Source: Mediterraneibacter hominis (GTDB lineage: Bacteria > Bacillota > Clostridia > Lachnospirales > Lachnospiraceae). Taken from it: a DNA stretch of 64,000 nt. A program made the translations under genes and the position numbers. Positions 52,967-62,456 of the stretch are shown here, one piece after another (the stretch's first letter is position 1; each line of letters starts with the position of its first letter). Under the pieces are notes generated by a model that was not told where the DNA came from, searched no databases, and saw nothing but the letters and a program-made list of their open reading frames with translations. Where the stretch lies: NCBI RefSeq assembly GCF_014287475.1, contig NZ_JACOPF010000003.1:62001-126000 (forward strand), given 5' to 3'.

Positions 52967-53656
52967 ATGGGGCTGGAAACAATACAGAGCAATGATAAAT
53001 CACTGCCGGAGCTGGTAGCTGGACAGATTACCGGTCTGATAGCGGACAATGAATATAAAAAAGGGGAGAAACTACCGAATGAGTTTCAACTTGCTCAGTC
53101 TTTAAATGTAGGCAGAGGAACAATACGAGAAGCGATTAAAATTCTAGTGTCAAAAAATATAGTAGAAATCCGCCGCGGGCTTGGCACATTTGTGGCAGAG
53201 AAACCAGGTCTTGTGGATGATCCGTTAGGGCTGGGATTTATAAAGAACAAACGAAAGCTTACAAAAGATTTGCTGGAAGTTCGCAGCATGATAGAGCCAG
53301 AGATTGCAGCACTTGCGGCAGAGAGAGCAACGGACAGTGATATTGAGAAAATTCTGGAGGCATGCCAGGCGGTGGAGGACAAGATTCATAAAGGAGAGAC
53401 TTTTGAGGAAGATGATGTTGCTTTCCATAAGCTGATTGCAAAGAGCAGTAAAAACCAGGTTGTATTAAATGTGCTGCCTGTCATTCACTCTGCGATAAAG
53501 GAACTGGTAGAGGTGACAAATGCAGGGCTGACAGAGCAGACTATGCGCACGCACAGAGCAGTGGCAGATGCGATAGCTGCGAGAGAACCTGAAAAAGCAA
53601 AAGAAGCAATGCTGGCGCATATGCTCTATAATAAAGAATATCTGGGAAAACATTGA
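52967..53656 (+). CDS. FadR/GntR family transcriptional regulator
   Basis: A 229-residue regulator with an N-terminal winged helix (ITGLIADNEYKKGEKLPNEFQLAQSLNVGRGTIREAIKIL) and a C-terminal FCD helical domain (residues 85-225) with Asp/His residues that usually bind metal and an organic-acid ligand. AGGAGG lies 6 bases before the ATG at 52967, which sets the start. Divergent from the dehydrogenase and upstream of the ABC operon, it most likely represses one or both in the absence of the substrate. Confidence 0.88.
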   Translation: MGLETIQSNDKSLPELVAGQITGLIADNEYKKGEKLPNEFQLAQSLNVGRGTIREAIKILVSKNIVEIRRGLGTFVAEKPGLVDDPLGLGFIKNKRKLTKDLLEVRSMIEPEIAALAAERATDSDIEKILEACQAVEDKIHKGETFEEDDVAFHKLIAKSSKNQVVLNVLPVIHSAIKELVEVTNAGLTEQTMRTHRAVADAIAAREPEKAKEAMLAHMLYNKEYLGKH

Positions 53657-53696
53657 AGCAGTGTGAGTCAGGAAAAGGAAGACAAAGTAAAATATA

Positions 53697-53748
53697 AAAA
53701 CCCGCAGGATTTTCGTAGGTTATAAAAAGGGAAATCCTGCGGGTTTTT
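53697..53748 (+). terminator. Rho-independent terminator after the FadR-type gene
   Basis: AAACCCGCAGGATTT and AAATCCTGCGGGTTT form a 15-bp stem around an 18-base loop, followed by more T. It isolates the regulator from the ABC operon. Confidence 0.88.
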
Positions 53749-53915
53749 ATTTAAGAAAAATTATAGAGAGATTAGAATTCGTTTATAAAAGATGGAAAAT
53801 TGTGAATAAAATATCATATATAGTGCGAATTGAATAGAATTTTATGGGAAAAATTATATTGTGAAAAAAGAGGTTGGGAAAAGTTATAAAAAAGCAAAAA
53901 AACAATTGATGATTA
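53749..53915. other. AT-rich spacer upstream of the ABC operon promoter
   Basis: Part of the 360-bp gap between the FadR-type gene and the ABC operon. It is very AT-rich, and I see no gene or repeat in it. Confidence 0.6.
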
Positions 53916-53952
53916 TTGACAAAATATACAAAGAGTGCTATTGTATACAATA
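53916..53952 (+). promoter_or_regulatory. Promoter and operator of the ribose-type ABC operon
   Basis: TTGACA (53916-53921), a 17-base spacer and TATTGT (53939-53944). The minus 10 is the left half of the perfect palindrome TATTGTATACAATA (53939-53952), a GntR-type operator that would block RNA polymerase when bound. A near copy occurs at the LarA-like promoter at 62678. Confidence 0.72.
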
Positions 53953-54016
53953 AGTAATACATAAACGCATGCAAAGATGTATTATACAATGTCAGTAATA
54001 AGAAAAGGAGAACGTT

Positions 54017-55030
54017 ATGAAAAAGAAAATAGTATCTTTATTTTTAGTTGGAGCTATGGTTGCAGCAACAGCTGTAGGATGTGGCAATGTAAAGACAGAT
54101 AATGAAGCTGGCGGTTCAGATTCAGGTGAAAAAGCTGCTGGAAAAGATGCTTATACAGAGGATGTCAAAATTGCATTTCTGCCAAATGTAATTGGAGATT
54201 CTTGTGCTGCTGCATGGGCAGAAGGAATGCAATCGTATCTTAATAATTTCTCAAACGTTACATTTGATGTATATGATGGAGAAGCATCTGTAGATACAGA
54301 AGTACAAATTATGGATGAATTGATTAACCAGAAATATGACGCAATTATTCTTCAGGCAACGGATGCAGCAGGGCTCGCATCTTCTGTTGACAAGGCAGAA
54401 GCGGCTGGTATTCCAGTTATTACATGTAACCTGGATGCTGACACGACACATGCAGGCCTGGTAGCGGCTGTTGATGTAGAGGCTGGAGAAAAGATTGCTG
54501 AAGCTATAGGAGAGAGCTTGGGAGGACAGGGAAAAGTTGTAATTATTTCTGCTACACCAGGGGCAACTAAAGGAGAAAACATTGACAAAGGCTTTAAGGC
54601 GGTAATGGAAGAGACATATCCGGATATTGAAATTCTGGATGAACAGTCAGGAGAATGGCTGACAGAAAATGCAAACACAGTTATGACAGACTTCCTTACA
54701 AAATATTCTGAGATCGATGCAGTTCTCTGCCATAATGATGCAATGGCTGAAGGTGCGGCTGAAGCAGTGAAAGCAGCAGGTAGAGAGATGCAGATTTGGG
54801 GTGTTGACGGTGAGTCAAAGATGTTAGACTATATCGAGCAGGGACTGTGTACAGGAACTGTTTATACAGATGCTAAGAGCCAGGGAGTTGCATGTGCTCA
54901 GTTTGCTATGTATGCTATTGAATCAGGAATTACTGCAAGCAGTTTAAGTGAGACACCGATTGTTAAGATGGCACCAATTATTGTAACAGCAGATACTTTG
55001 TCTGAAATTACAGAGGATATGCGCTGGTAA
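54017..55030 (+). CDS. Sugar ABC transporter substrate-binding lipoprotein (RbsB-like)
   Basis: A 337-residue periplasmic-binding-protein type 1 (ribose/galactose family). A lipoprotein signal peptide ends TAVGC at Cys22, followed by a Gly/Ser/Glu linker and the two-lobed domain. It has VKIAFLPNVIGDSCAAAWAEGM, INQKYDAIILQATDAAGL and a C-terminal LCHNDAMAEGA. It is the first gene of the transporter operon, with an AAAGGAG site. The ligand is unknown; context suggests a polyol, sugar acid or lactone. Confidence 0.9.
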   Translation: MKKKIVSLFLVGAMVAATAVGCGNVKTDNEAGGSDSGEKAAGKDAYTEDVKIAFLPNVIGDSCAAAWAEGMQSYLNNFSNVTFDVYDGEASVDTEVQIMDELINQKYDAIILQATDAAGLASSVDKAEAAGIPVITCNLDADTTHAGLVAAVDVEAGEKIAEAIGESLGGQGKVVIISATPGATKGENIDKGFKAVMEETYPDIEILDEQSGEWLTENANTVMTDFLTKYSEIDAVLCHNDAMAEGAAEAVKAAGREMQIWGVDGESKMLDYIEQGLCTGTVYTDAKSQGVACAQFAMYAIESGITASSLSETPIVKMAPIIVTADTLSEITEDMRW

Positions 55031-55095
55031 TTGAGAAGATAGCAGCAGTATAACAGCAGATTAGCAGTCGGCTGTAAGGTAGGAGGAATATTCTT

Positions 55096-56109
55096 ATGAG
55101 ACAGGAAAATATGCGGCGATTGATATCAGTCGCATCGCTGGTAATAATAATGCTAGTATTTGGACTGACCAGCAATTCGTTTTTTACTGCAGGTAATATA
55201 TTGAGCATTTTAAGAGAATGTGCGGTTACCGGTATCATTGCTATCGGCGTTACATTTGTCATCATTACGGCGGGAATTGATTTATCAACCGGTGCAGCCG
55301 TTGGATTTGCAGGTATGCTTTGTGCTAATCTGCTGTATAACTATCAGTTATCTGCAGGATTGATTATGATAATATCCATATTAACAGGACTTGCATGCGG
55401 AACATTGAATGGATTTATCGTAACAAAATTAAGAGTGCCGGAGTTTATCGCGACACTGTCTACACAGTACTTATTTCGTTCTATGGTATTTGTGTTTGCG
55501 ATCCGCGAGGCTGGAGTTATCAGCAACAAGAAAATTGAGAATCAGGGTGTTCTGATTATGGGCGGAAGCATCAATGGAATTTATCTGGTTACGATTGCGT
55601 TTGTGCTTCTGGCAGTAATCGGACAGATTGTTTTAAAGAAAACAAAATTTGGTACATATGTTTATGCAACAGGTGCGAACAGAAAATCCGCAGAATTATC
55701 TGGTATAAATACAGATAAGATCCGCTGGCTTGTATTTATCATTACAGGTCTTCTGTGCGGTATAGCAGCAATCTTTCAGATTGGACGTGTAGGAAGTGTT
55801 ACAACAGACCTTGGAACAGGGATGGAATTTGACATTATCGCAGCGGTTGTAATTGGAGGATGTGCGTTTGCAGGAGGGCGTGGAGATGTGTTTGGTTCTG
55901 CCGTAGGTGCTATTTTTATGGCGGTATTGCAGAACGGTATATTGAAATATAATCTTCCTACAGCAGCACAGCTGGTTGTAAAAGGAATTGTAATTGTTGT
56001 TATGATTATTTTTGACGCAGTTTACAATGACATCATGCAGAAACGTATCCAGAGGAAGGCCAGGGAAGATGATACAGAATCGGTGGAAACGGCAGGAGGT
56101 GAAGCATAA
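55096..56109 (+). CDS. Sugar ABC transporter permease (RbsC-like), first
   Basis: A 337-residue permease of the RbsC/XylH family with about eight to ten membrane segments. It has GITFVIITAGIDLSTGA-type (IGVTFVIITAGIDLSTGAAVG) and GANRKSAELSGINTD signature segments. Its stop overlaps the ATPase start by one base. A second, divergent permease follows the ATPase, so the channel is probably a heterodimer. Confidence 0.92.
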   Translation: MRQENMRRLISVASLVIIMLVFGLTSNSFFTAGNILSILRECAVTGIIAIGVTFVIITAGIDLSTGAAVGFAGMLCANLLYNYQLSAGLIMIISILTGLACGTLNGFIVTKLRVPEFIATLSTQYLFRSMVFVFAIREAGVISNKKIENQGVLIMGGSINGIYLVTIAFVLLAVIGQIVLKKTKFGTYVYATGANRKSAELSGINTDKIRWLVFIITGLLCGIAAIFQIGRVGSVTTDLGTGMEFDIIAAVVIGGCAFAGGRGDVFGSAVGAIFMAVLQNGILKYNLPTAAQLVVKGIVIVVMIIFDAVYNDIMQKRIQRKAREDDTESVETAGGEA

Positions 56110-57620
56110 TGTCTACGTTATTGGAAATGAAAGATATTGAGAAAAGCTTCAATGGTTCTCCTGTATTGAAAAAGGTTAATTTTTCTGTGGAACCAGGAGA
56201 AGTCCACGCGTTGATGGGAGAAAACGGAGCGGGCAAATCTACGCTTATAAAAATCCTGACTGGAATTTATCCAAAGGATGGGGGCCAGATTTACTGGAAC
56301 GGGCAGCCTGTGGAAATCAATAACAGAAATGACGCCGCAAAATTAGGCATTGGCGTTATTTATCAGGAATTGAGTTTAATTCCTACCCTGACAGTTATGC
56401 AGAACGTTATGCTTGGAAAAGAGGAGAGCAGAGCAGGTTTTGTAAGTACAAGAAAAATGCGAAAGAGAGTGTCCGAGTTAATTAACAAGTACGGGTTTGG
56501 TATTAAGCCGGATGCGATTGTGGAGACACTTACAATTGCCCAGAGACAGACGATTGAAATTTTAAAAGCACTGAGTGAAGAATCAAAACTGATTATTATG
56601 GATGAGCCTACAGCATCTTTGAGCACAAAGGAATCAGACGCGCTGTTTGGGATCATTGAACAACTTAGAAAGGACGGAGTAAGTGTTATCTATATTTCAC
56701 ATCGTCTAGAAGAAGTATATCGCCTCTCCGATAGACTTACTGTTCTGCGAGACGGTGCGAGAGTGGCAACACTTACAAAAGAGCAGATTATTCCTGCGGA
56801 AGTAGTACGCCTTATGATAGGAAAGGAATTAAGTGAAGCAACTGCTTCAAATAATTTAGCTACTTCAGATAAACCAGTAAGGTTAAGGGTAAAGGATCTT
56901 AACAAAAAAGGAATTTTTAAAAATATCAGTTTTGAAATACATGAAGGTGAGATTGTTGGGTTTGCTGGGTTGGTCGGTGCAGGGAGAACAGAGGTTATGC
57001 GTTGTATTTACGGAGCAGACCCCTGTGACAGCGGTACCGTGGAATTCGAAGGACAGCCTTTGACGAAAAAGATTACCGACAGCATTAAAAAAGGATTTGG
57101 CTTTGTTCCAGAAGACCGAAGAAACCAGGGATTTACACCGCTTCTGTCCATTGAACGCAATGTTGCGTTGACAAATTATGATACACTTGCAGGAGGCGGC
57201 TTTGTAAATAAAGGGAAAGAAAAGAAACTGGGAAAAGAGATGGTGGAAAGGCTAAATATTAAGCCGAATAATCCGCAGATTCCAGTAGGAAATCTTTCTG
57301 GAGGAAATCAGCAGAAAGCAGTACTTGCAAAATGGTTAAGCCGAGATCTGAAACTATTGATTATTGATGAACCAACGGCCGGAATCGATATTGGCGCAAA
57401 GGACGAGATCTATAAAATCCTGGAAGAGCTGGCAGCAAATGGAACGTCAGTTATTATGGTTTCATCAGATTTGCAAGAATTGCTCCGCGTATCGCAGAGA
57501 ATCATTGTTATGAGAAAGGGCGAGATTTTTACAGAATTTTCAAGCGGCAAGATTACGCAGGAGGATATTCTGATGGCAGAGTCAGGAATTCTTACGAAGG
57601 AGGCAGAAGAACATGAGTAA
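56109..57620 (+). CDS. Sugar ABC transporter ATP-binding protein (RbsA-like)
   Basis: A 503-residue double-domain ATPase. The first domain has Walker A GENGAGKST, Walker B LIIMDEPTASLS and signature TIAQRQT. The second has a degenerate Walker A (GLVGAGRTEVMR), signature LSGGNQQKAVLAKWL and Walker B LLIIDEPTAGID. This asymmetry is normal for RbsA/MglA types. It overlaps both flanking permeases (1 and 8 bp), indicating coupled translation. Confidence 0.95.
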   Translation: MSTLLEMKDIEKSFNGSPVLKKVNFSVEPGEVHALMGENGAGKSTLIKILTGIYPKDGGQIYWNGQPVEINNRNDAAKLGIGVIYQELSLIPTLTVMQNVMLGKEESRAGFVSTRKMRKRVSELINKYGFGIKPDAIVETLTIAQRQTIEILKALSEESKLIIMDEPTASLSTKESDALFGIIEQLRKDGVSVIYISHRLEEVYRLSDRLTVLRDGARVATLTKEQIIPAEVVRLMIGKELSEATASNNLATSDKPVRLRVKDLNKKGIFKNISFEIHEGEIVGFAGLVGAGRTEVMRCIYGADPCDSGTVEFEGQPLTKKITDSIKKGFGFVPEDRRNQGFTPLLSIERNVALTNYDTLAGGGFVNKGKEKKLGKEMVERLNIKPNNPQIPVGNLSGGNQQKAVLAKWLSRDLKLLIIDEPTAGIDIGAKDEIYKILEELAANGTSVIMVSSDLQELLRVSQRIIVMRKGEIFTEFSSGKITQEDILMAESGILTKEAEEHE

Positions 57621-58623
57621 AGACAGAGTGAAGAAGATTTTTGGAAAATCCCAGAAGCTGTGGATTCTCGTGGCTGTCATGCTGGTTCTGACAATCCTTC
57701 AGCCGGGAGTTTTCCTGACAGGCGCAAACATGAAAAGTATTCTGCTTTCCATTTCTATCTATGGAATTATGGTCTGTGGAACAATTTTTCCAATCCTTCT
57801 AGGAGGGATTGACTTGTCCGTAGGAGCAGTTGCGGCAGCGGCAGGAGCATTGGCAGTCACACAGATCGTAGATCACAATTATTCTACAACAGGTGTTATA
57901 ATCGGTGTTGCCGGGGGCTTGCTGCTGGGATGTGCTGTGGGCCTAGTGCATGGACTGATTGTTACCCAGTTTGGAGTGCCGGCATTTTTGATAACGCTTG
58001 CCTCCCAGAATATTGTATATGGAATTGCACAACTTCTGACGGGGAATAATGTAATTCCCTGTATGAAGCCAGCCTCTTTCGCTTTCCTCGGGGGCGGAAG
58101 GCTGTTGGGAGTACCGTTTTCCATCTATATTATGGCAATTATGGCGGTTCTTTCTTATATTATATTGAATAAAACTGTATTTGGAAGAAATGTATATGCA
58201 GTAGGTGGTAATCCGGAGGCATGTCGTTTGTCGGGTGTTAGAAGTCGTCTGGTAACAATTGTTGCTTATGTAGCATCTGGATTTACAGCAGCGCTTGCCG
58301 GAATTGTATTGGCAAGTATGAATCGGCAGGCAATTGCAAAAGCGGCACAGGGATATGACAATTTCGTGTTGACAGCGCTGGTTGTAGGTGGGGCTTCTCT
58401 GATGGGAGGAGAAGGTTCTGTTCTTGCGGCAATCTGGGGTGCATTCCTTGTAGGAGTTGTGCAGAATGGCCTGCGTTTGATGGGAGTTGCTTCTGATTAT
58501 CATGGTATCTTTAAATGTATCGTTATCGTTGCGGCGGTTGCGTTGGATGCACATGTAAGATATAAGAAGAGTGGTCTGCAAAAAGGCGGTCTCTTTAAGA
58601 AGAAAGCAAAAGCAGCAGAATAA
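57613..58623 (+). CDS. Sugar ABC transporter permease (RbsC-like), second
   Basis: A 336-residue permease of the same family as the first, with GTIFPILLGGIDLSVGAVAAAAG and GGNPEACRLSGVRS. It starts inside the ATPase gene after a GAAGGAGG site. The short basic C-terminus (KKSGLQKGGLFKKKAKA) is cytoplasmic. Two distinct permeases occur in AI-2-type and some sugar importers. Confidence 0.92.
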   Translation: MSKDRVKKIFGKSQKLWILVAVMLVLTILQPGVFLTGANMKSILLSISIYGIMVCGTIFPILLGGIDLSVGAVAAAAGALAVTQIVDHNYSTTGVIIGVAGGLLLGCAVGLVHGLIVTQFGVPAFLITLASQNIVYGIAQLLTGNNVIPCMKPASFAFLGGGRLLGVPFSIYIMAIMAVLSYIILNKTVFGRNVYAVGGNPEACRLSGVRSRLVTIVAYVASGFTAALAGIVLASMNRQAIAKAAQGYDNFVLTALVVGGASLMGGEGSVLAAIWGAFLVGVVQNGLRLMGVASDYHGIFKCIVIVAAVALDAHVRYKKSGLQKGGLFKKKAKAAE

Positions 58624-58639
58624 GAAGCGAGGTAGGCAT

Positions 58640-59554
58640 ATGAAGATCATAGACGCACATGTACATGTATTTCAGAATTTACAAGGCTTCCGGGGAGAAG
58701 GAGAGCTTTACCCGATTGGAAATGGAAAAGGAAGATGGGCAAACGGAGATATTATAGAAATGATTCCCGAAGGACTTGGGGATAAAGGTTTTACCTATGA
58801 GACCTGCCATAGAGTCCTTAAGGAAAATGGCGTGGAAAAGGCAGTACTTTTGCAGGGAAGCTTCTATGGATTTGCAAATGAATATGTGGCGGAGGCGGTA
58901 CGTGCGTATCCGGAAATGTTTGTCGGAGCCGGAACATTTGACCCAATGGCGAGATATGCGGATATGATTTATGACAGACTGACAAGAGAATTAGGTTTTC
59001 GGATTATGAAGTTTGAAACGAGTTCAGGGGGAGGGTTTATGTCCTACCATCATCCCTTTGATCTTGCGGAAGTATTTATTCCGATTGCAGAGAAATGTGA
59101 GAAGAATTCGCAGGTACTTGTGTTGGATATTGGCAGTCCGGGTATGAGTAGTTTTCAGCCTGAAGCGGTGAGAAAAATTGCCTTGAAATGCCCTGGACTA
59201 AAGATAGTAGTCTGCCATCTTCTGGCACCTACACTGGCGGATAAAGATACAGAGTATTTCAAAGAAAGCATGGAAAAACTAGCACTTCCAAATGTATATT
59301 TTGATTTGGCAGCGGTTCCGTTCAATGTACAGCCGGAGACATACCCATTCCCGACCGGGTGTGAATTTATAAAATCTGCAAAAGATATTGTAGGAGTAGA
59401 TAAGCTGATGTGGGGGACGGATATTCCGTCAGTGCTGATACAAAATTCTTATAAGAAATTGACAGAGTATCTTTCAGAAGGAAATATCTTTACAAAAGAG
59501 GAATTAGAAAAAGTATACTATAAAAATGCATTAGAGGTGTATCCCTTTCTATGA
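58640..59554 (+). CDS. Amidohydrolase 2 family protein
   Basis: A 304-residue TIM-barrel metal hydrolase of the amidohydrolase-related (PF04909) type. Metal motifs are IDAHVHVF (H7, H9), a VVCHLLAPT histidine near residue 195 and WGTDIPS near the C-terminus. Relatives include 2-pyrone-4,6-dicarboxylate lactonase and sugar-lactone or decarboxylase enzymes. It follows the ABC genes by 16 bp with GAGGTAGG upstream, so it probably acts on the imported compound. It overlaps the MFS gene by 4 bp. Confidence 0.85.
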   Translation: MKIIDAHVHVFQNLQGFRGEGELYPIGNGKGRWANGDIIEMIPEGLGDKGFTYETCHRVLKENGVEKAVLLQGSFYGFANEYVAEAVRAYPEMFVGAGTFDPMARYADMIYDRLTRELGFRIMKFETSSGGGFMSYHHPFDLAEVFIPIAEKCEKNSQVLVLDIGSPGMSSFQPEAVRKIALKCPGLKIVVCHLLAPTLADKDTEYFKESMEKLALPNVYFDLAAVPFNVQPETYPFPTGCEFIKSAKDIVGVDKLMWGTDIPSVLIQNSYKKLTEYLSEGNIFTKEELEKVYYKNALEVYPFL

Positions 59555-60705
59555 AAGATAAGAAAAAACAGATGCGACTGCTTCTGATACTTGTATGTAT
59601 ATTCTGGTTTGGACAATATGTATATATTCCTTATCAGACAACGTATCTGACAGAGATTGGAGTTCCTGCTGATATTGTCGGTATCATTATCGGAGCATAT
59701 GGTCTTGTACAAATATTTTTCCGCATACCTGTCGGAATACTTGCTGATACAGGAGGCGGACATAAAAAAATTATTACATTGGGAATATGTTGTGTAGGAA
59801 TAGCATCCTTAATAAGGGTGCTATTTCCAAATGCGGCAGGCTTTTTTGCAGCAAATTTATTCTCTGGACTTGGTGCGTCTACATGGATCTCTTATATGGT
59901 TTTCTATATGGGATTCTATGGCGAGGGGAACTTACAGGCGGCGACTGGAAAGGTGATTGCGGCAAATAATACAGGTGTACTTATCGGATTTGTTGCCAGT
60001 TCTATATTGTATGTACATCTGGGTATGAGATGGATTTGTGCATTTAGCATGATAGCAGGGATAGCCGGTACACTTATGTGCGCAGGAATTCATAGGAGAA
60101 AGGTAGAGGGGGATAGGGCAGAAAAGAAAGAACTGGTGAAGCTCTTTCTACATAAGAGACTTCTGTTTTTTTCTATGCTGGCTCTGCTACAGCAGGGAGT
60201 GCAGATGGCAACGTGTATGTCGTTTACGATACAGACAGCAAAAAATCTGGGAGCCAGACAGTGGCAAGTGGGAGCGACTTCTATCATATATATTGTATTT
60301 GCCGTTTTATTTTCTTATTTGTCAAGTAGAAGCTTTTTTACGAGGATTGGACATACCAAAATTGTGCCGGCAGGATTATTTGTTCAGGTATTATACTGCA
60401 TGCTCGTTCCAAACATGAACAGTATTTATGGAATTTATGTTTGTCAGATTTTAGCAGCGTTTGCTATGGGCTTTTTGTTTACCTCTTTGACCAGCGAAAG
60501 TATGCGGGGGATTCCCAGGAAATACTATTCCACAGCGATGGGAATTTTCCAGGCCGTCTATGCAGTGGGGATGACAGCATTTCCAGTGATTGTCGGCAGT
60601 ATAGAAAGTAATTTGACAGAACAGGCTGCATTTTATTTTATGGCTGCCTGCCTGGTGACAGGGCTTGTTGCGGCAGTTATTTTTTATAGAAGGGAGAGAA
60701 ACTGA
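59551..60705 (+). CDS. Major facilitator superfamily transporter
   Basis: A 384-residue transporter with twelve membrane segments. The loop 2-3 motif appears as GILADTGGGHKK near residue 65. Its ATG overlaps the amidohydrolase stop (ATGA), and the next gene starts right after its own stop. Having both an ABC importer and an MFS protein in one operon suggests either product export or a second substrate route. Confidence 0.88.
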   Translation: MKDKKKQMRLLLILVCIFWFGQYVYIPYQTTYLTEIGVPADIVGIIIGAYGLVQIFFRIPVGILADTGGGHKKIITLGICCVGIASLIRVLFPNAAGFFAANLFSGLGASTWISYMVFYMGFYGEGNLQAATGKVIAANNTGVLIGFVASSILYVHLGMRWICAFSMIAGIAGTLMCAGIHRRKVEGDRAEKKELVKLFLHKRLLFFSMLALLQQGVQMATCMSFTIQTAKNLGARQWQVGATSIIYIVFAVLFSYLSSRSFFTRIGHTKIVPAGLFVQVLYCMLVPNMNSIYGIYVCQILAAFAMGFLFTSLTSESMRGIPRKYYSTAMGIFQAVYAVGMTAFPVIVGSIESNLTEQAAFYFMAACLVTGLVAAVIFYRRERN

Positions 60706-61500
60706 ATGTATTTTGCAGAGAAGGTAAGAACGTGTAATCCGAAAGAGGGGGAAGTGGGGATTTTCTGGCTGGGACAGGCAGGATTTTTGCTAAAAAACAG
60801 TAAAAATGAAATACTTGCTGTGGACCCATATTTATCAGACGCTGTAGAGCGAATCTGTGGTTTGAAACGATTGATGATGCCGGTACTGGAACCAGAAGAA
60901 TTAAATCCAAATGTGCTTGTAATCAGTCACCATGACGAGGATCATCTGGATATGGACATTATACCTGAAATGATGAAAAGAAATCCAAAAACAAAGCTGC
61001 TGGCTCCAAAAACAGCATATAATATGTGCCTGGATGCGAAAATAGATAAAAAGCAGTTGTTACAATTTGATGAAGGGGCTAAAATTACATGTGGAGGATA
61101 CGAAATAGAAGCGGTGTTCGCAGATCATGGAGATCACGCTCCGGATGCAGTCGGTATACTGATTCGTACAGATGGGCGGGTATTTTATTTTTCTGGAGAT
61201 ACTTCTTATCAGTGCGAACGGATGAAATATGCTGCATCTCAGGATGTAGATGTATTAATTGTCCCAATCAACGGAGAGTATGGCAATATGAACGCATTGG
61301 AGGCAGTAGAACTTGTAAATCTCGTAAAACCGAAATTAACAATTCCAAGCCATTTCTGGACTTTTATCAGGCATGGAAGCGAACCTTATATGTTTGACAG
61401 AGAGATGCGATTGGAGGCAAATGACTGTCCATTTTATTTTATGTGCCAGGGAGAAGGGATCGTCTGGGATGGAACAGTGTTAAGAATGGTGAATTCTTGA
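60706..61500 (+). CDS. MBL-fold metal-dependent hydrolase, UlaG-like
   Basis: A 264-residue metallo-beta-lactamase-fold protein with HHDEDHLDMD (the HxxxDH metal motif, about residues 74-83), AVFADHGDHAPDA, GDTSYQ and a C-terminal PSHFWTF. This is the UlaG/YtnP-like layout; UlaG opens the lactone of L-ascorbate 6-phosphate. It starts with no gap after the MFS stop. With the dehydrogenase, amidohydrolase and LarA-like gene it argues for lactone or sugar-acid catabolism. Confidence 0.85.
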   Translation: MYFAEKVRTCNPKEGEVGIFWLGQAGFLLKNSKNEILAVDPYLSDAVERICGLKRLMMPVLEPEELNPNVLVISHHDEDHLDMDIIPEMMKRNPKTKLLAPKTAYNMCLDAKIDKKQLLQFDEGAKITCGGYEIEAVFADHGDHAPDAVGILIRTDGRVFYFSGDTSYQCERMKYAASQDVDVLIVPINGEYGNMNALEAVELVNLVKPKLTIPSHFWTFIRHGSEPYMFDREMRLEANDCPFYFMCQGEGIVWDGTVLRMVNS

Positions 61501-61575
61501 AAAAGTGGGACTGTATCGCCGGACAATAGTATGATATAATAAACGTTGAAATAACGGGTATAGGTGGTTTGAGAA

Positions 61576-62244
61576 ATGAAAAAAGAGTCCTTGAAACAAC
61601 AGGCATATAATATTATTAAAAATAAAATTATTACTTGTGAATATCCTCCTAATTTTCTTCTGAATGAAGAAAAATTAAAGGAAGAGATCGGTGCAAGCAG
61701 GACACCTATCAGAGATGCGCTTAGCAGACTGGAGCAGGAAAATCTTGTACATATCCTGCCTAAAAAGGGAATTATGGTGGCGTCTCTATCGATACGTGAA
61801 ATCAATTCTATATACGAAGCGCGTATGCTGGTAGAGCCATATGTGATTGAACATTATGCAGGGAATATTGATAGAAAACGGTTTCTGTATTATGAAAAAG
61901 TATTTAAGAAAAAAGAAAAAGACATCCACGAGGGAGTGGATATTTATGATGATGTGTACGATATTGATGATAAATTGCATATAGAATTTATTAATGCAAC
62001 AGAAAATGAGTATTTTAAAGCATTGTATGAGAGGATTTATTATCAGAACCGGCGTTTGAGAATACTGTCTGGAGTAAAAAGCAAGGATAGAATTGCAGCG
62101 ACCCAGAGGGAGCACCTCAAGATTATAGAGGCATGTCTGGAAGAAAAATGGTCAGATGCGGCGGAGGCAATGAAAGAACATCTAGTTTGTTCAAAAAGGG
62201 CATCCTTTGAGGCTATGATTGAAGGCGGAGACATGTTATTATAA
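61576..62244 (+). CDS. GntR family regulator with FCD domain
   Basis: A 222-residue regulator. The winged helix covers residues 5-70 (NEEKLKEEIGASRTPIRDALSRLEQENLV), then an FCD ligand domain (residues 75-215). It is in the same strand direction as the preceding operon but 75 bp away, with a TATAAT at 61535-61540. It may control the upstream ABC operon and the downstream LarA-like gene through the shared TTGTATACAA-type sites; that is inferred. Confidence 0.88.
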   Translation: MKKESLKQQAYNIIKNKIITCEYPPNFLLNEEKLKEEIGASRTPIRDALSRLEQENLVHILPKKGIMVASLSIREINSIYEARMLVEPYVIEHYAGNIDRKRFLYYEKVFKKKEKDIHEGVDIYDDVYDIDDKLHIEFINATENEYFKALYERIYYQNRRLRILSGVKSKDRIAATQREHLKIIEACLEEKWSDAAEAMKEHLVCSKRASFEAMIEGGDMLL

Positions 62245-62268
62245 ATTAAGAACTGATGGAACGGTAAG

Positions 62269-62354
62269 AAACCGGCTTTGTGCTGTTATGATATTCCAAT
62301 TGGAAGAAGAGACAGGCTTTTGATTGGAATGTTAAAGGAGCGTGAGGCCGGTTT
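62269..62354 (+). other. Large nested hairpin after the GntR gene
   Basis: AAACCGGC (62269-62276) pairs with GCCGGTTT (62347-62354), and inside it ATTCCAAT (62293-62300) pairs with ATTGGAAT (62323-62330). The outer stem is followed by ATTTTGAG. It may be a terminator or a structured RNA. It occupies part of the 480-bp gap. Confidence 0.5.
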
Positions 62355-62456
62355 ATTTTGAGTAAATTTATCCAATTTAATAGAGGATGTCTTTATATAG
62401 CAGGACTATATTTATGTGAAATTGATAAAAAATATATATGTTAATTAGAAAAAATC

